A stretch of DNA of 64,000 bases from Ailurus styani (taxonomy: Eukaryota > Chordata > Mammalia > Carnivora > Ailuridae). Position numbers and translations under genes: made by a program. Within the stretch, counting starts at the first letter, position 1. Every line of letters starts with the position of its first letter. The stretch is taken from the NCBI GenBank assembly GCA_002007465.1, contig LNAC01000108.1, positions 510,279-574,278 of the forward strand, written 5' to 3'. Below, one piece after another: positions 22,860 through 33,716 of this stretch. Under the pieces are notes generated by a model that was not told the origin of the DNA, searched no databases, and worked only from the letters and a program-made list of their open reading frames with translations.

Positions 22860-24207
22860 TTTTTGTAAATAGAGAGGATGGAAAAAACATGCCATGCAAA
22901 TACTAACAGATAATAGAGCAGATATACTAATGTCAGACAAGATAGACTTTAGAACAAGGAATATAACCTGGGATAAGAGGGCATTGTATAATGTAGAGGT
23001 ACCAATTCAAGAAGATATATCAATCCTAAATGGGTATGCATGCACTTAGTAAAAGTCTCAAAATAAATGAAGCAAAACTGACAGAACTGAAGGAAAAAAT
23101 AGATAAATCTGTACTTATAGCTAAAGATTTCAATCCCCTTCTTTCAGTAAATCTGATAGAAAAAATAGACCAAAAATTTTATTAAGGTTATAAAAGCTTT
23201 TAACAATGCTATCAACTGGAATGCCTGGTGGCTCAGTCAGTTAAGTGTCTGACTTCAGCTCAGGTTGTGATCTTGGGGTCCTGGGATGAAGCCTTGCATT
23301 GAGTTCCCCACTCAGTGGGGGAGGGGGCATTGCTTCTCCCTCTCCCCTCTGCCCCTCCCCCCACTCATGTGCTCTATCTCCCTCTCTCAAATAAATAAAT
23401 AAATTCTCTAAAAAAATACTATCAACCAGTTTGTTCCAATTGACATTTACAGAACTCCACCTAACAAGAAGAGAATACACACTTTTTTTGAGTTCACATG
23501 AAACATCACTAAGACAGATCATATTTAGGGCTATAAAATCAATCTGAAATAATCTTAAAAATTGAAATCATCCAAAATATGTTCTTTGACCACAATGGAA
23601 TTAAACTTGAAATCAACAATAGAAAGATACCTGGGGGAAAAAAAATTGGAAAATAATACACTTATAAATCAGGGGTAAAAGAAGTCACAAGGAAAATTTT
23701 AAAATATTTTAAATCAAACGAGAATTAAAACACAACATGAAATTTTATGATGCAGCTCAATGGTGCTTAGATGGAAATGGATAGATTTAAATGCTTCTAT
23801 TAGAAAAGAAAAAGCTCTAAAAGCATTAGTCTAAGATTCCACTTTAGGAAGCTAGAAAAAAGATCAAAGTGAATCTAAATTTTTTTAAAAAAGAATAACA
23901 AAGATAAGATCAGAAGTCCACTAAGTAGAAAATAGATGAACAATAGAGAAAGTCAATGAAACCAAGCTGGTTCTTTAGAAAGACATATAAGATTGATAAA
24001 CAACCAGCTAGATTAATCAAAGAAAGACACAAATCACAAATATCAAATATGAAAGAGTGGCCACCACTATAGATCCCACAGACATTAAAAGAATGATAAG
24101 GAAATATTATGAACAACTTCATGCCAACAAATTCAACAACTCAGACAAAATGGGCAAGTTCCTTGAAAGACACAAACAACCAAAGAACATTCAAGAAGAA
24201 ACAAATA
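22860..24207 (+). repeat. Second fossil L1, ORF2 endonuclease-to-RT part
   Basis: A plus-strand L1 segment corresponding to sequence upstream of that in the preceding element (AGGACACTGACAGAACTGAAG-like text near 23080, TGACCACAATGGAATTAAAC near 23588, ACTTCATGCCAACAAATTCA near 24117). So this is a separate element placed head-to-tail. It is cut by the SINE at 23217 and by the insertion at 24208. Confidence 0.8.
23217..23414 (+). repeat. can-SINE inside the fossil L1
   Basis: An older, diverged copy (GGAATGCCTGGTGGCTCAGT head, C-rich middle, AATAAATAAAT tail). Target duplication AATGCTATCAAC / AATACTATCAAC at 23205-23216 and 23415-23426. Confidence 0.92.
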
Positions 24208-25335
24208 TACAAGTGCTTCTGAAATGTCTGCTTCTTACCTGAGCAACAATTTCTTCAGAAGTTGAGCACTAAAACCAGTAGACAGTTGGCAGGAAAGAAT
24301 CTGATGTTAATGAAGAGTTGCTTCTCTCTACCTCTTTTGGGTTTTTTACCTTTGATAGCTTTCTATAGAAGGTTTTGAATTTCATAGACCTCTTGTAATC
24401 TTTGCCCTTTTAATTCTTTTGACAGTGGCTCATTGTTTTTTTATTTTGGCAGTGGATAAGATAAAGACTCATCAAGTTGGTTGTCAATCATGAGTATGAA
24501 CCTAACTCCACTGGAGAAGACACTGCTCCGGAATGTCAGAGAAACTGTCTTCACCATCCAAACACACACGGTACCATCAATGACAATATATATACTGCAC
24601 AGAACATTTCCGTAGTGAGACCCCACTGTGTCTGCCTCACTGACACCTTAAAAGCTACTTCTCCTGTCTGACTGGGGTCGCCCTTTAAGAAACTCGAGAA
24701 GTTGGCAGTGATACATGAGGAGAATGTCCCCCTGTACACATTATTGAAGGGACCAATTTCTACTGAGAAGATGAACACGAGTTCAACTCCGGTTACATTT
24801 GTCCCTTGCACTCTGGGGACTGACAGTACAGCAGGGAAGCCACTGGGGCACAGGCAGAAAGGCACAGTAGAACAGCAGTCTGTGGTTGACTATAAGAACT
24901 ATAGGAGCCTTTGGAATTCCATAGTGACCACCACAGGCACTCAGATGATGAGGAGCTTTGGCTGGGTCCCTGGAACAATCTCCAAAAACCAATGACAAAA
25001 CTGTGACTGCTTTTATAAAAAGTTATTTTGATTTTTACTTCAGTTTTTAATAAACTGTGCTTTTTGTTGTCATTGAGAAAAAAATGTATGGAATTTCTAT
25101 CATGAGCACAGCTAAAACTTGGAACAATATGCTTTAGAGTTTAAAAAGAGACAAATTTGCACTCAAATATGTATCAATTAACTGTTCTTCCAAGAAAATC
25201 TTTTTGGGCAGATTCTCAATAACATATCATTTAAACTTATCATTTAGCTGTTTTGCTGGGTCTTGAACTTTTTTTCATTTTAATAAACAAGAAAGAATTT
25301 ACTAAATAAAGGTGAAGAAAAAGGAGGAAGAGGAG
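24208..25335 (+). pseudogene. Probable processed retrocopy of an unrecognised transcript
   Basis: A 1,128-base block interrupts the fossil L1 and is flanked by a perfect 15-base duplication, AAGAAGAAACAAATA, at 24193-24207 and 25336-25350. Its right end is A-rich and contains AATAAA at about 25049 and 25279, as expected for a copied, polyadenylated RNA. One frame runs from 24465 to 24995 (about 176 codons) with a single in-frame TGA at 24669, in DNA that is otherwise closed. It contains words such as YEPNSTGEDTAPE, HEENVPLYTLLKGPIST and YKNYRSLWNSIV. I do not recognise the parent gene. The block could also be mostly 3' untranslated sequence or a non-coding RNA copy. The L1 resumes directly after the right duplication. 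Confidence 0.65.
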
Positions 25336-25599
25336 AAGAAGAAACAAATAATAGGAACAGCCTTATATCTATTAAAGAAATAGAATATGTAGTTTAAAAC
25401 CTTCCTGGGAAAAAACAAGAAACAAAAACCCAAAAACCTCCATATCCAAATGACATCATTGGTAAATTCTACCAAACATGTAAGGAAAAAATATTAACAA
25501 TTCCACACAAATTCTTCCTGAAAATAGAAAAAGAGGGAATATATCCCAGCTCACTTTATGAAGCAACCATCACTCTGATAAAAGCAACAGATAAAGAGA

Positions 25600-25702
25600 T
25601 TCCAAAGGGAAGAAAAAGGAAGGGGGTGAGGGAAAGAGGGGGGAAGGAAAGAAGGAAGGTAGGAAGGAAGAAAGGGAGGGAGGGAGGGAGGAAGGAAGGA
25701 AT
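25600..25702. repeat. Purine-rich low-complexity tract (GGAA/GGGA)n
   Basis: Almost pure A/G for about 100 bases, made of GGAA and GGGA words, ending in (AATG)n. Confidence 0.9.
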
Positions 25703-26959
25703 GAATGAATTATAGCCAATACCCCCTCATGAATATAGATAACAAAAGTCCCTAAGAAGTCCCTAAGAAAAGTTTAGGGATATGGAGAAATCACTTTATG
25801 GGTGAGATTTATTCCAGAAATGCAAGTTTGATATAACATTAGAAAATCAAAACCACATGATCATTTCAATAGAGGAGGAAAAAAGCATTTAATGAAATTC
25901 AACTGTATTTATTTTTTAAAACTTTCAATAATCTAAGAATAGGAGATTTCCTCAATCTGATAGAATGTCTACAAAAAAATTTATAGTTAACATCATCCTT
26001 AATGGTGAAGTAAGCAAATATGTCTGATTTCACCACTTCTAGTCAACATTATACTGACCAATGCAATGAGGCAAGAAAAAAAATAAAAGGCAGCTTTGTA
26101 AAGAAAAAAGTCAAATTGTCTTTATTCTCCAATGACATGATTACTTAGAAAATCCTGAGGAATCTATAAAAGAAGAGATACTAGAGCTAATAAGTGAATT
26201 TACTAAGATCTCAACTTATCAGGTCAATACACAAAACTCAACTTCATTTTATATACACATAAAATAAATGGAATTGGGATTTTTAAAGTGCCATTAGCAA
26301 CAACATCAAAAATATGGAAACCTAGGGATCAATTTAACAAAATGTAAAAGAACTGTACCCTGAAAACTATAACACATTGCAGAGAGAAATTAAAGAAGGT
26401 CTAAATAAGTGAGAGATATACCAAGTTCATGAATAACAAGATTTATTGCTTTTAAGATGTCAATTCTCCTGAAATCGATTTCTAAATTAAATACAACATA
26501 AGTTAAATATAATGTAGATTAAATACACTCACAGTCAAAATTCCAGCAGGCTTTTTGGGTAGAAATTGACAAACTGATTCTAAACTTATATAAAAATACA
26601 ATATACCCAAAAAAAGAACTAGGTTGGAAGACGTACACTACTTGTTTTCAAGCCTTACTATAAAACTATTATAATCAATAAGTGTGGTATTGTTGTAAGG
26701 ATAAACATATAGATCAATAAACAGAATAGAAAGTCCAGAAAGAGATCCATCCATACATGGTCCATTGAGTTTTTGCAAAGATGCCAAGGTAAACTAGTGG
26801 GAAAAGGATAGTTTTTTTTCATCAAACCATGCTGGGACAATTGGATAGGGAGGGGAAAAAAGGAACTTGAGCCGTTAGCTCACACCACATGCAAAAATTA
26901 ACTGAAAGTTGGTCAAAAACCTAAACATGAAAACTAATAATATATAATTTCTACAAGTA

Positions 26960-27108
26960 GGAGTGCCTGGGTGGCTCAGTTGGTTAAGCAGCTGCCTTCG
27001 GCTCAGGTCATGATCCCAGGGTCCTGGGATCGAATTCCCCATCAGACTCCCTGCTCAGCGGGGAGCCTACTTCTCCCTCTCCCTCTGCCTGCCACTCTGC
27101 CTACTTGT

Positions 27109-27159
<51 letters not shown>

Positions 27160-27217
27160 CAAATAAATAAAATCCTTTAAAATAAATGAATGAATGAATG
27201 AATGAATGAATGAATAA
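26960..27217 (+). repeat. can-SINE with (TC)n and (TGAA)n expansions
   Basis: Head GGAGTGCCTGGGTGGCTCAG, a pure TC run at about 27111-27153 and a tail grown into AATGAATGAATG repeats. Target duplication AATTTCTACAAGTA at 26946-26959 and 27218-27231. Confidence 0.95.
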
Positions 27218-27564
27218 AATTTCTACAAGTAAAAAGAAGAGAAATTTGTGAGGTAGGTAAACATTTCTTAGAACATAAAAAGCACAAACCATAGAAGAAA
27301 AAAGTGAAAAATGGGACTTCATCAAAAGCAATAACAAACATATGAAAAGATGTTCAGTAACAATTTGGAAATATAAATTAAAACTATAATGAAATACCAC
27401 TACAAAGCCCACCAGAATGGCTAAAATGAAAAAAAAATGATCATACCAACAACATGATGAATCTCAGAAACACACTAACTGAAAAAAACAAACATAAATG
27501 ATACACTATATGATTCCGTTTAGCTGAAATTCTAGAAAAGACAACTGTTCAGTGAGAGAAAGCA

Positions 27565-27700
27565 AATCAATGGTTGCTAGTTTCCTGAGCTGTAAAGAGT
27601 GAAGTCATCTCCATTAGTACCAACCAATCAGGATTGTTGCAAGGATCAAATGAGATGACCTCTATAGAGAACTTAGCACATTATCTTTATTTTGGGGGAT
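27565..27700 (+). repeat. MIR SINE fragment
   Basis: CCTGAGCTGTAAAGAGTGAA, then GGATTGTTGCAAGGATCAAA, TGAGATGACC and AACTTAGCACATTA follow the sense MIR 3' half. Confidence 0.75.
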
Positions 27701-28104
27701 CCTAATGCAACTTTATTTTTAGAAATACCTCACTATAAACCAGAAGTCTACCAGGACCTTCATCAAAATTTTAAACCATTAATTTATAAGATGAAAAAAG
27801 TACTTCTCTGTAAGAAACCAATTCAGATTTTCTAAATTTGTGTGTGTATATTTTATTATGTGTATAAATTATTATGTGTATATTTTTTCTTTCTGCTTTA
27901 CTATTTTACTAGTGATTAAAATCACTAATTCTTCTTGATGAACATGAAATCAATTCAAATAGCCAAAGCGAAACCTAATACATCGGATGCTTCTTCCACT
28001 TTAAAAAAGGTGACCAAAAATTTATTACTTGATGTGGTAGGAAAACAAAATAAAATAAAACATTGAAACACATGTGGTCCTATGCCTAGATGGGCTATTT
28101 TGAT
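27701..28104. other. Unrecognised AT-rich sequence
   Basis: No gene or repeat recognised. Confidence 0.4.
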
Positions 28105-28285
28105 GAGGGACAGAAGAGCAAGAAGGTGAGGGACATAGGCAATGGAGCTGACAAACTTGGACTTGAATCCCAGCTCTGCTATAGGTAAATTAGGTAGGAA
28201 AGGTTCTGCAAGCTTTAGATCTAGATGCATTAGATCCACCTCACTGGGCAAATGGGAGGATACAATCATCACCCTGCCAACATAT
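28105..28285 (+). repeat. MIR SINE fragment
   Basis: CTTGAATCCCAGCTCTGCTA with flanking diverged MIR text (GCAATGGAGCTGACAAACTT before; TGGGCAAATGGGAGGATACA after). Confidence 0.65.
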
Positions 28286-28543
28286 GCCTAGAACTTACGT
28301 GGTCTAAGCAAGCACTTTATGATATGGGACTCTTTAATGGTAGTGGATCAAAAAACAGCCAAGATACATTGTAATAAGTTTTTCTGCCTAATGATATTAG
28401 ATATTAGATACCTTTTATTGCACTACAGAGAAAAGACATCTTAAAAAAACCATACAAATTTTGAAACCCTTTCATTTTTTCTGTGTAATGGTTATTAACA
28501 AATCTATAATAAGGTTAGGATTCTGATTAAAAGAAGTATTTTC

Positions 28544-28776
28544 CCATAAAAGACTATTAATCTCATGAAACAAACTAAGGGTTACTGGGTGGTGGGAGGG
28601 TAGGGATAGGGTGGCTGGGCTATGGACATTGGGGAGGGTCTGTGCTATGGTGAGTGCTGTGAAAGGTGTAAGCCTGATGATTCACAGACCTGTACCCCTG
28701 GGGCAAAGAATACATTATATGTAATTTTTTAAAATTCAAAAATGGGGGAAAAAAGGAACCAAAAACTTAAAAAAAA
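28544..28776 (+). mobile_element. 5'-truncated L1 3' end with target duplication
   Basis: Only the 3' untranslated tail of a carnivore L1 is present (AAACTAAGGGTTACTGGGTG, then TATGGACATTGGGGAGGGTC, ATGGTGAGTGCTGTGAAAGG, TTCACAGACCTGTACCCCTG), ending in A-rich sequence. A perfect 15-base duplication AAAAGAAGTATTTTC lies at 28529-28543 and 28777-28791. The sharp duplication suggests a fairly young insertion. It has no coding part. Confidence 0.9.
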
Positions 28777-28791
28777 AAAAGAAGTATTTTC

Positions 28792-29439
28792 ATGGAAGTC
28801 TTCAGGGCTCTCTTATAAGTCATATAACAGGGAATAGAGTTGAATTTGGCATAAGACTTAATGATCTTATTTACAACCTCCAAGAAATCCTTCTCACTAA
28901 CAATTTTTTCACCCTGTTCTGATGGCAAATATACCAGCTTCTGTGCAGACACTTCTAATCTCAGCAATAGCGCTATCTGGACACAGTCATGCTAACAATT
29001 CAAATCTGATATCTCTTTCAACACTCACTGAATCTTAAAAATGTGAGTACAACCCTCTAGATCCGTAAATTAAATCCAATCTTTCTATCCAATCTCCCCC
29101 CTGGCCTTATCAATGCTGGATCCAACATTTTTACCATTCTATGAAGTGCTTATTCTACAAATGAGATATGTAAGGTTCAGAGAGGTTAAGTAACCTCCTA
29201 AAAGTCACACAGCCAGCAGGTAGCAGAGCTAGAAATTGAATTATTCATTTGCTCTATCTTTCATTGATTTAGTCAACAAATCATTTCTGCCATCTGTTCT
29301 GTGCCCAGCCACGTGCTGGGCCTGAAGACGCAAGATGCAAGGAGACAGAGTCCTCAAGGTGCTCTGGGGAAACAGTCTATGACTCCTTAGCTACAGTCCC
29401 AGGCATAATGGAGGCTGTGCAATGCCTATCCCTCTCTGG
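28792..29439. other. Intergenic sequence with one MIR
   Basis: An antisense MIR piece lies at about 29130-29250 (GTTCAGAGAGGTTAAGTAAC, then AAAGTCACACAGCCAGCAGG). The rest is unrecognised. Confidence 0.55.
29130..29250 (-). repeat. MIR SINE fragment (antisense)
   Basis: GAGAGGTTAAGTAACCTCC and GTCACACAGCCAGCAGGTAG are the antisense MIR core. Confidence 0.8.
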
Positions 29440-30060
29440 TTCCCTCCCCCAGCTCTGCTCCCTCCCAGAGCTGCAGACCCAGCAACAGGCCTGAGACATT
29501 TCCTGAGGCCGCTGTTTTCCTTGGCCCTGTGATGGGAGACAGTATGCCCAACAAGGTGGAAAACAAGATGGGGTGGGGGAGGTGAGCTGGGAGCAGACCT
29601 CCCAACAACCTGTCTCTTTCGCTGATGGGAGCAGGGAACAGAGAAGGCTGCCCTTCCACCCACCCACCAGCCCATCCAGGCCATTGTTCCCTTGTTGTGA
29701 CAGGGGGTTCGGCGAGGGCCCGGCAGACCCGGGGCTTCCTCCCCAGCCAGCCATGCTTGGACAGCTGGAGGAAACGGGTGGCTGGAGAGCCAGCGATCCC
29801 TCCAATAACAACAGGCTGCTGCCCGCTGGCGGCCTTGCTGGGGGGTGGGCCTGGAGCCAGACAGGCCACCCCACTCCACCCCACCACTGGCAAAACATGT
29901 TTTCTTGTTTTCTGAGGGGGAGGAGGAGGCTCGTGCCCATCCTGAGCAAACACAGGAGCAGATAAGCGTGGACAGGCCTGGCTGCCAGGCTGCCAGCTGG
30001 GGCCGCAGAGGCAGGGGCAGGGCCAGGCGCACCCTAGAGGTCATTTGGGCCAGAATACCA
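29440..30060. promoter_or_regulatory. GC-rich unique segment, candidate cis-regulatory element
   Basis: A repeat-free, GC-rich island within AT-rich repeat territory. Motifs visible: two SOX-like sites in CCATTGTTCCCTTGTTG (29681-29697), AATAACAACAGG at about 29805, a forkhead-like GCAAACA at 29946-29952, an ETS-like CAGGA next to it and GATAAG at 29961-29966. Open frames in three minus-strand phases (up to 262 codons) overlap each other and look like a base-composition effect. The regulatory role is an inference. Confidence 0.35.
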
Positions 30061-31362
30061 GGTTCAGAGTCAGGGTGGGGACAGTGAGGAACAAAGCACC
30101 CAACTCCAAGCCTGTCTTCCCTGGAAAGAGAAGACACAGGCTGCCAGGCCACAGGTACCCTCACTGACCTCAGCAGCACGGCACGCTTACCTCAGAGAGC
30201 AGAAGGGCACACATCCAGTGGGCACCTGCTTCTCGGCTAGTCTCTGTGACAGTCCCCTTCCTGCCATCGCCATTCCCAATGCTATAGAGGATATAAGAAG
30301 GATTGCTCCCCATTATCTTTTCCAAATGAGGACTGAGGCTCAGAAAGGCCAAGTGACTTGTCCAGGGCCACACAGCTCTCGGTACATAGTTGGAAGGTAA
30401 ACCCACATGTGCCAGATCACAGAGCCCACCTTCTTTTCCTCATGCCCCAGTGAGCCCCAAAGCCTGTCGTATTTGTAGGGGTTTCCAGTTCACAGCGTCC
30501 TTCCAGGCTCCTGTATTCACTTACTGGGACTGCTGTGGGGCTATTATCAATCTGCCATAGCTAGCCCACATTTTTTATCCAGAAGCCCACAGCAGACCTG
30601 TGAGGTTCAGGTCTCAGATTGGGATCCCCCCAAAGCAGACCCTGAAGTAAAGGGTTTGAGTGCAGAGAGTTTATTCAGGAATCGATCACAGGAAGCTCCC
30701 ATAAGGCATATCAGGGGGCAAGACAGCTGTGGGCAAGTGGGATTCAGTCACACTGGGGATGCCGGGACACAGAACAGAACTGTGCCCCGGAGATGCAAGG
30801 GAGCTGACCTAATTACCCACCACAGTCACCCGTCTTTGGCTGAGGGCTTCTCCTGGCACCTTGGTCCCTGAGACTGTGCTGTAAGGGGCTGACCATGCTC
30901 CTGTAGCCAGAGAAAGCCCTCAGGAGGTGTACAAGTTGACAACAAGTGCACGGTCAGGACCCAGGGGACATGAGTGGGGCCCCAACAGACTCTGTCACTG
31001 TTAGTAAACAGAGAACATCACCTTCATTTTGTAGATGTAACTACAAAATGCTCCCCCCCCCAGACCATACTATGCCCACACCCTCTGCATACTGGGACCT
31101 GGAAGCCCTGGGCCCAACTTCAGCTCTAAGTAAGTGGATGGCTTCTCACTAAGGGTCACAGCCCCTGCCACCTACCCCACAGAGTCTGAAGCCCACCCAG
31201 AGACAGCAAGTCTCACCAGCCTCACCCATTCTGACCCTGCCCAGAGAGAGCCATGTCCTTGGATTCCTCCCCTCTTCCACCTCTGTCTTCCATCCTCATC
31301 CATGACCTTCCCCTCCAAAAAGCAGGGGCAGGATTTATTTCCTCCTTTGGGGGGAAGGTCTT
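30061..31362. other. Intergenic sequence with one MIR
   Basis: Antisense MIR at about 30250-30400. The part at 30640-30860 (GAGAGTTTATTCAGGAATCG and following) resembles an ancient interspersed repeat that I cannot name. No gene was recognised. Confidence 0.5.
30250..30400 (-). repeat. MIR SINE fragment (antisense)
   Basis: AAATGAGGACTGAGGCTCAG, then AAAGGCCAAGTGACTTGTCC and GGGCCACACAGCTC, a clear antisense MIR core. Confidence 0.8.
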
Positions 31363-31500
31363 TTTTTTTTTTTTAAGTAGGCTCCATGCCCAGCATGGAG
31401 CCCAACATGGGGCTTAAATTCACAATCCCAAGATCAAGACCTGAACTGAGATCAAGAGTTGTACACTTAACTGACTGAGCCACCCAGGCCCCCCTGAGGA
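31363..31500 (-). repeat. can-SINE, short subfamily (antisense)
   Basis: Poly-T runs straight into AAGTAGGCTCCATGCCCAGC without the CT-rich block of the longer SINEs, and the head ends GAGCCACCCAGGCCCCC. GAAGGTCTT on both sides (31354-31362 and 31501-31509) is the probable target duplication. Confidence 0.9.
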
Positions 31501-31520
31501 GAAGGTCTTAATATTACTGT

Positions 31521-32678
31521 CCAGGTCATAGCAACTTCTGACTGCACACATCTCCAAAGACAAGGGAAACAAAGACAAAAATGAGCTATTGGATTTCATC
31601 TAGATAAAAATCTTTTGCACAACAAAAGAAACAGTCAATAAAACCAAAAGACAACTTACATAATGGGAGAACATTTTTTCAAATGTCTTATCAGATAAAG
31701 GGCTAGTATCCAAAATCTATAAAGAACTTATCAAACTCAACACCCAAAGAACAAATAATCCAGTCAAGAAATGGGCAGAAGACATGAACAGACATTTTTC
31801 TGAAGAAGATACACAAATGGCCAACATAAAAGAATGCTCAACATCACACAGCATCAGGGAAATACAAATCAAAACCATAATGAGATACACCTCACACCAG
31901 TCAGAATGGCTAACTAAAACTAACAAGTCAGGAAATGACAGGTGTTGGTGAGGATGTGGAAAAAGGGAAACCTTCTTAAAACTGTTAGTAGAAACGCAAG
32001 CTGGTGCAGCCACTCTGGAAAACAGTATGGAGGTTCCTCAAGAAGTTAAAAATAGAGCTACCTTAAGACCCAGCAATTGCAGTACTAGGTATTTACCCCA
32101 AAGATATAAATGTAATGATCCAAAGGGGCACCTTCATGCCAATGTTTATAGCAGCAATGTCCACAATAGCCAAACTATGGAAAGGGCCCAGATGTCCATC
32201 GACAGATGAATGGGTAAAGAAGATGTGGTACATATATACAATGGACTATTATTACTCAGTCATCAGAAAGAATAAAATCTTGCCATTTGCAATGACATGG
32301 ATGGAACTAGAGGGTATTATGCTAAGAGAAATAAGTCAATCAGAGCAAGACAATTATCATATGATTTCACTCATATGTGGAATTTAAGAAACAAAACAGA
32401 GGAGCATAGAGGAAGGGAGGAAAAAATAAAACAAGACGTAATCAAAGAGGGAGAAAAACCATAGGAGACTCTTAACCATAGGAAACAAATAAACTGAGGG
32501 TTGCTAGAGGGGAGAGGGTACAGAGATGGGGTAACTGGGTGATGGGCACTAAGGAGGGCATGTGATGTAATGAGCACTGGGTGTTATATAAAACTGATAA
32601 ATCACAGACTGTACTTCTGAAACCAATAATACGTTATCTGTTAATTAATTAAATTAAATTTTTTTTAAAAAAGGGAAA
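31521..32678 (+). mobile_element. 5'-truncated carnivore L1 (ORF2 C-terminal part and 3' UTR)
   Basis: A 1.16-kb plus-strand L1 fragment. It encodes, with breaks, the end of ORF2 (ATGGGCAGAAGACATGAACA near 31772, GTATGGAGGTTCCTCAAGAA near 32026, ATGGATGGAACTAGAGGGTA near 32297) and the 3' tail (GAGCACTGGGTGTTATATAA near 32571). Target duplication AATATTACTGT at 31510-31520 and 32679-32689. It landed immediately beside the SINE at 31363. No complete frame, so it is inert. Confidence 0.92.
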
Positions 32679-32885
32679 AATATTACTGTTAAGGAGCCAT
32701 ATAATCAGTTCCCAAATTCTCTTCACCATTTCTCTCACTACTCCTAAGGGCTCTTGTACAAACCACCCCTGGTGGCCTAGTCATTAGTGAAAAGTGCCCA
32801 TTGCAGGTTACAAATGACACCACATTGGGCACTTCACCGCTCGAAAATTCAGGTGATTTGTCCAACTTCAACACGGCAACCTATC

Positions 32886-33030
32886 TTTTTTTTTTTTTTT
32901 TTTTTTTTTTAAGTAGGCTCCACACCCAGCGTGAAGCCCAGTGCAGGGCTTGAGCTCACAAGCCTGAGATCAAGACCTGGGGTGAGATCAAGAGTTGGAC
33001 ACCTAACCAACTGAGCCACCCAAGCACCCA
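32886..33030 (-). repeat. can-SINE, short subfamily (antisense)
   Basis: A T-run of about 25 bases, then AAGTAGGCTCCACACCCAGC, ending GAGCCACCCAAGCACCC. Same short form as 31363-31500. Confidence 0.9.
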
Positions 33031-33320
33031 TATAGCAAGTTTCCTTCTGATTCTGAGTCTTTAGAAAAGAGCCAGTATGCATCCAGTCACTGGGGGTTTA
33101 GAACAGATGCCAAGAAGGGCTGCTCTGCTTTGGTCCTGCCATTTGCTTGTATGCAGAGGGATGCCAGGGTGGGGTGTGGGTGGGCATGGTCTATCCCAGG
33201 TGTGGGCAATAAAGCGGTGCATTGTCTAGAGCAAATTTTTTAAAAAATAATAAAACTGACTACAACTCAGCCTGCTTTTTATTATCACCCAGCACTGGCC
33301 ATTCTCAAGACTATTAGTGA

Positions 33321-33527
33321 CCAAGCACCTGGGTGGCTCAGTGGGTTAAAGCCTCTGCTTTCGGCTCAGGTCATGATCTCAGCGTCCTGGGATCGAGGCC
33401 CGCATCGGGCTCTCTGCTCAGCAGGGATCCTGCTTCCTCCTCTCCCTGTCTCTCTGCCTGCCTCTCTGCCTACTTGTAATCTCTCTCTCTGTGTCAAATA
33501 AATAAATAAAATCTTTAAAAAAACAAA
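33321..33527 (+). repeat. can-SINE abutting an assembly gap
   Basis: Head CCAAGCACCTGGGTGGCTCA, the CT-rich block CTCTGCCTGCCTCTCTGCCT, and tail AATAAATAAAATCTTTAAAA. The A-tail runs into the N gap, so the target duplication cannot be checked. Confidence 0.92.
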
Positions 33528-33716
33528 NNNNNNNNNNNNNNNNNNNNNNNNNNNNNNNNNNNNNNNNNNNNNNNNNNNNNNNNNNNNNNNNNNNNNNNNN
33601 NNNNNNNNNNNNNNNNNNNNNNNNNNNNNNNNNNNNNNNNNNNNNNNNNNNNNNNNNNNNNNNNNNNNNNNNNNNNNNNNNNNNNNNNNNNNNNNNNNNN
33701 NNNNNNNNNNNNNNNN
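33528..33716. other. Assembly gap (189 N)
   Basis: Undetermined bases between the A-tail of a SINE and a CCACCCCCACCCCC run. Both edges are low-complexity, which explains the gap. Confidence 1.

Larger units (their letters stand above)
25351..27560 (+). repeat. Second fossil L1 continued (ORF2 RT to C-terminal part)
   Basis: L1 text resumes with CTATTAAAGAAATAGAATAT and continues through CAAATGACATCATTGGTAAA, the degraded reverse-transcriptase box (TATTCTCCAATGACATGATT near 26121) and TTCAAGCCTTACTATAAAAC near 26648. It is interrupted by a GA-rich tract and by the SINE at 26960. No intact frame. Confidence 0.8.

Noticed and set aside
27108..27155. Arg/Glu-repeat and Ser/Leu-repeat peptides in both strands
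   Set aside because: They are translations of a (TC)n run inside a can-SINE.
29377..30179. Minus-strand open frames of 262, 190 and 175 codons
   Set aside because: Three overlapping phases are open at once in GC-rich DNA, no domain is recognisable and no splice or promoter context supports a gene. The segment is better viewed as non-coding.
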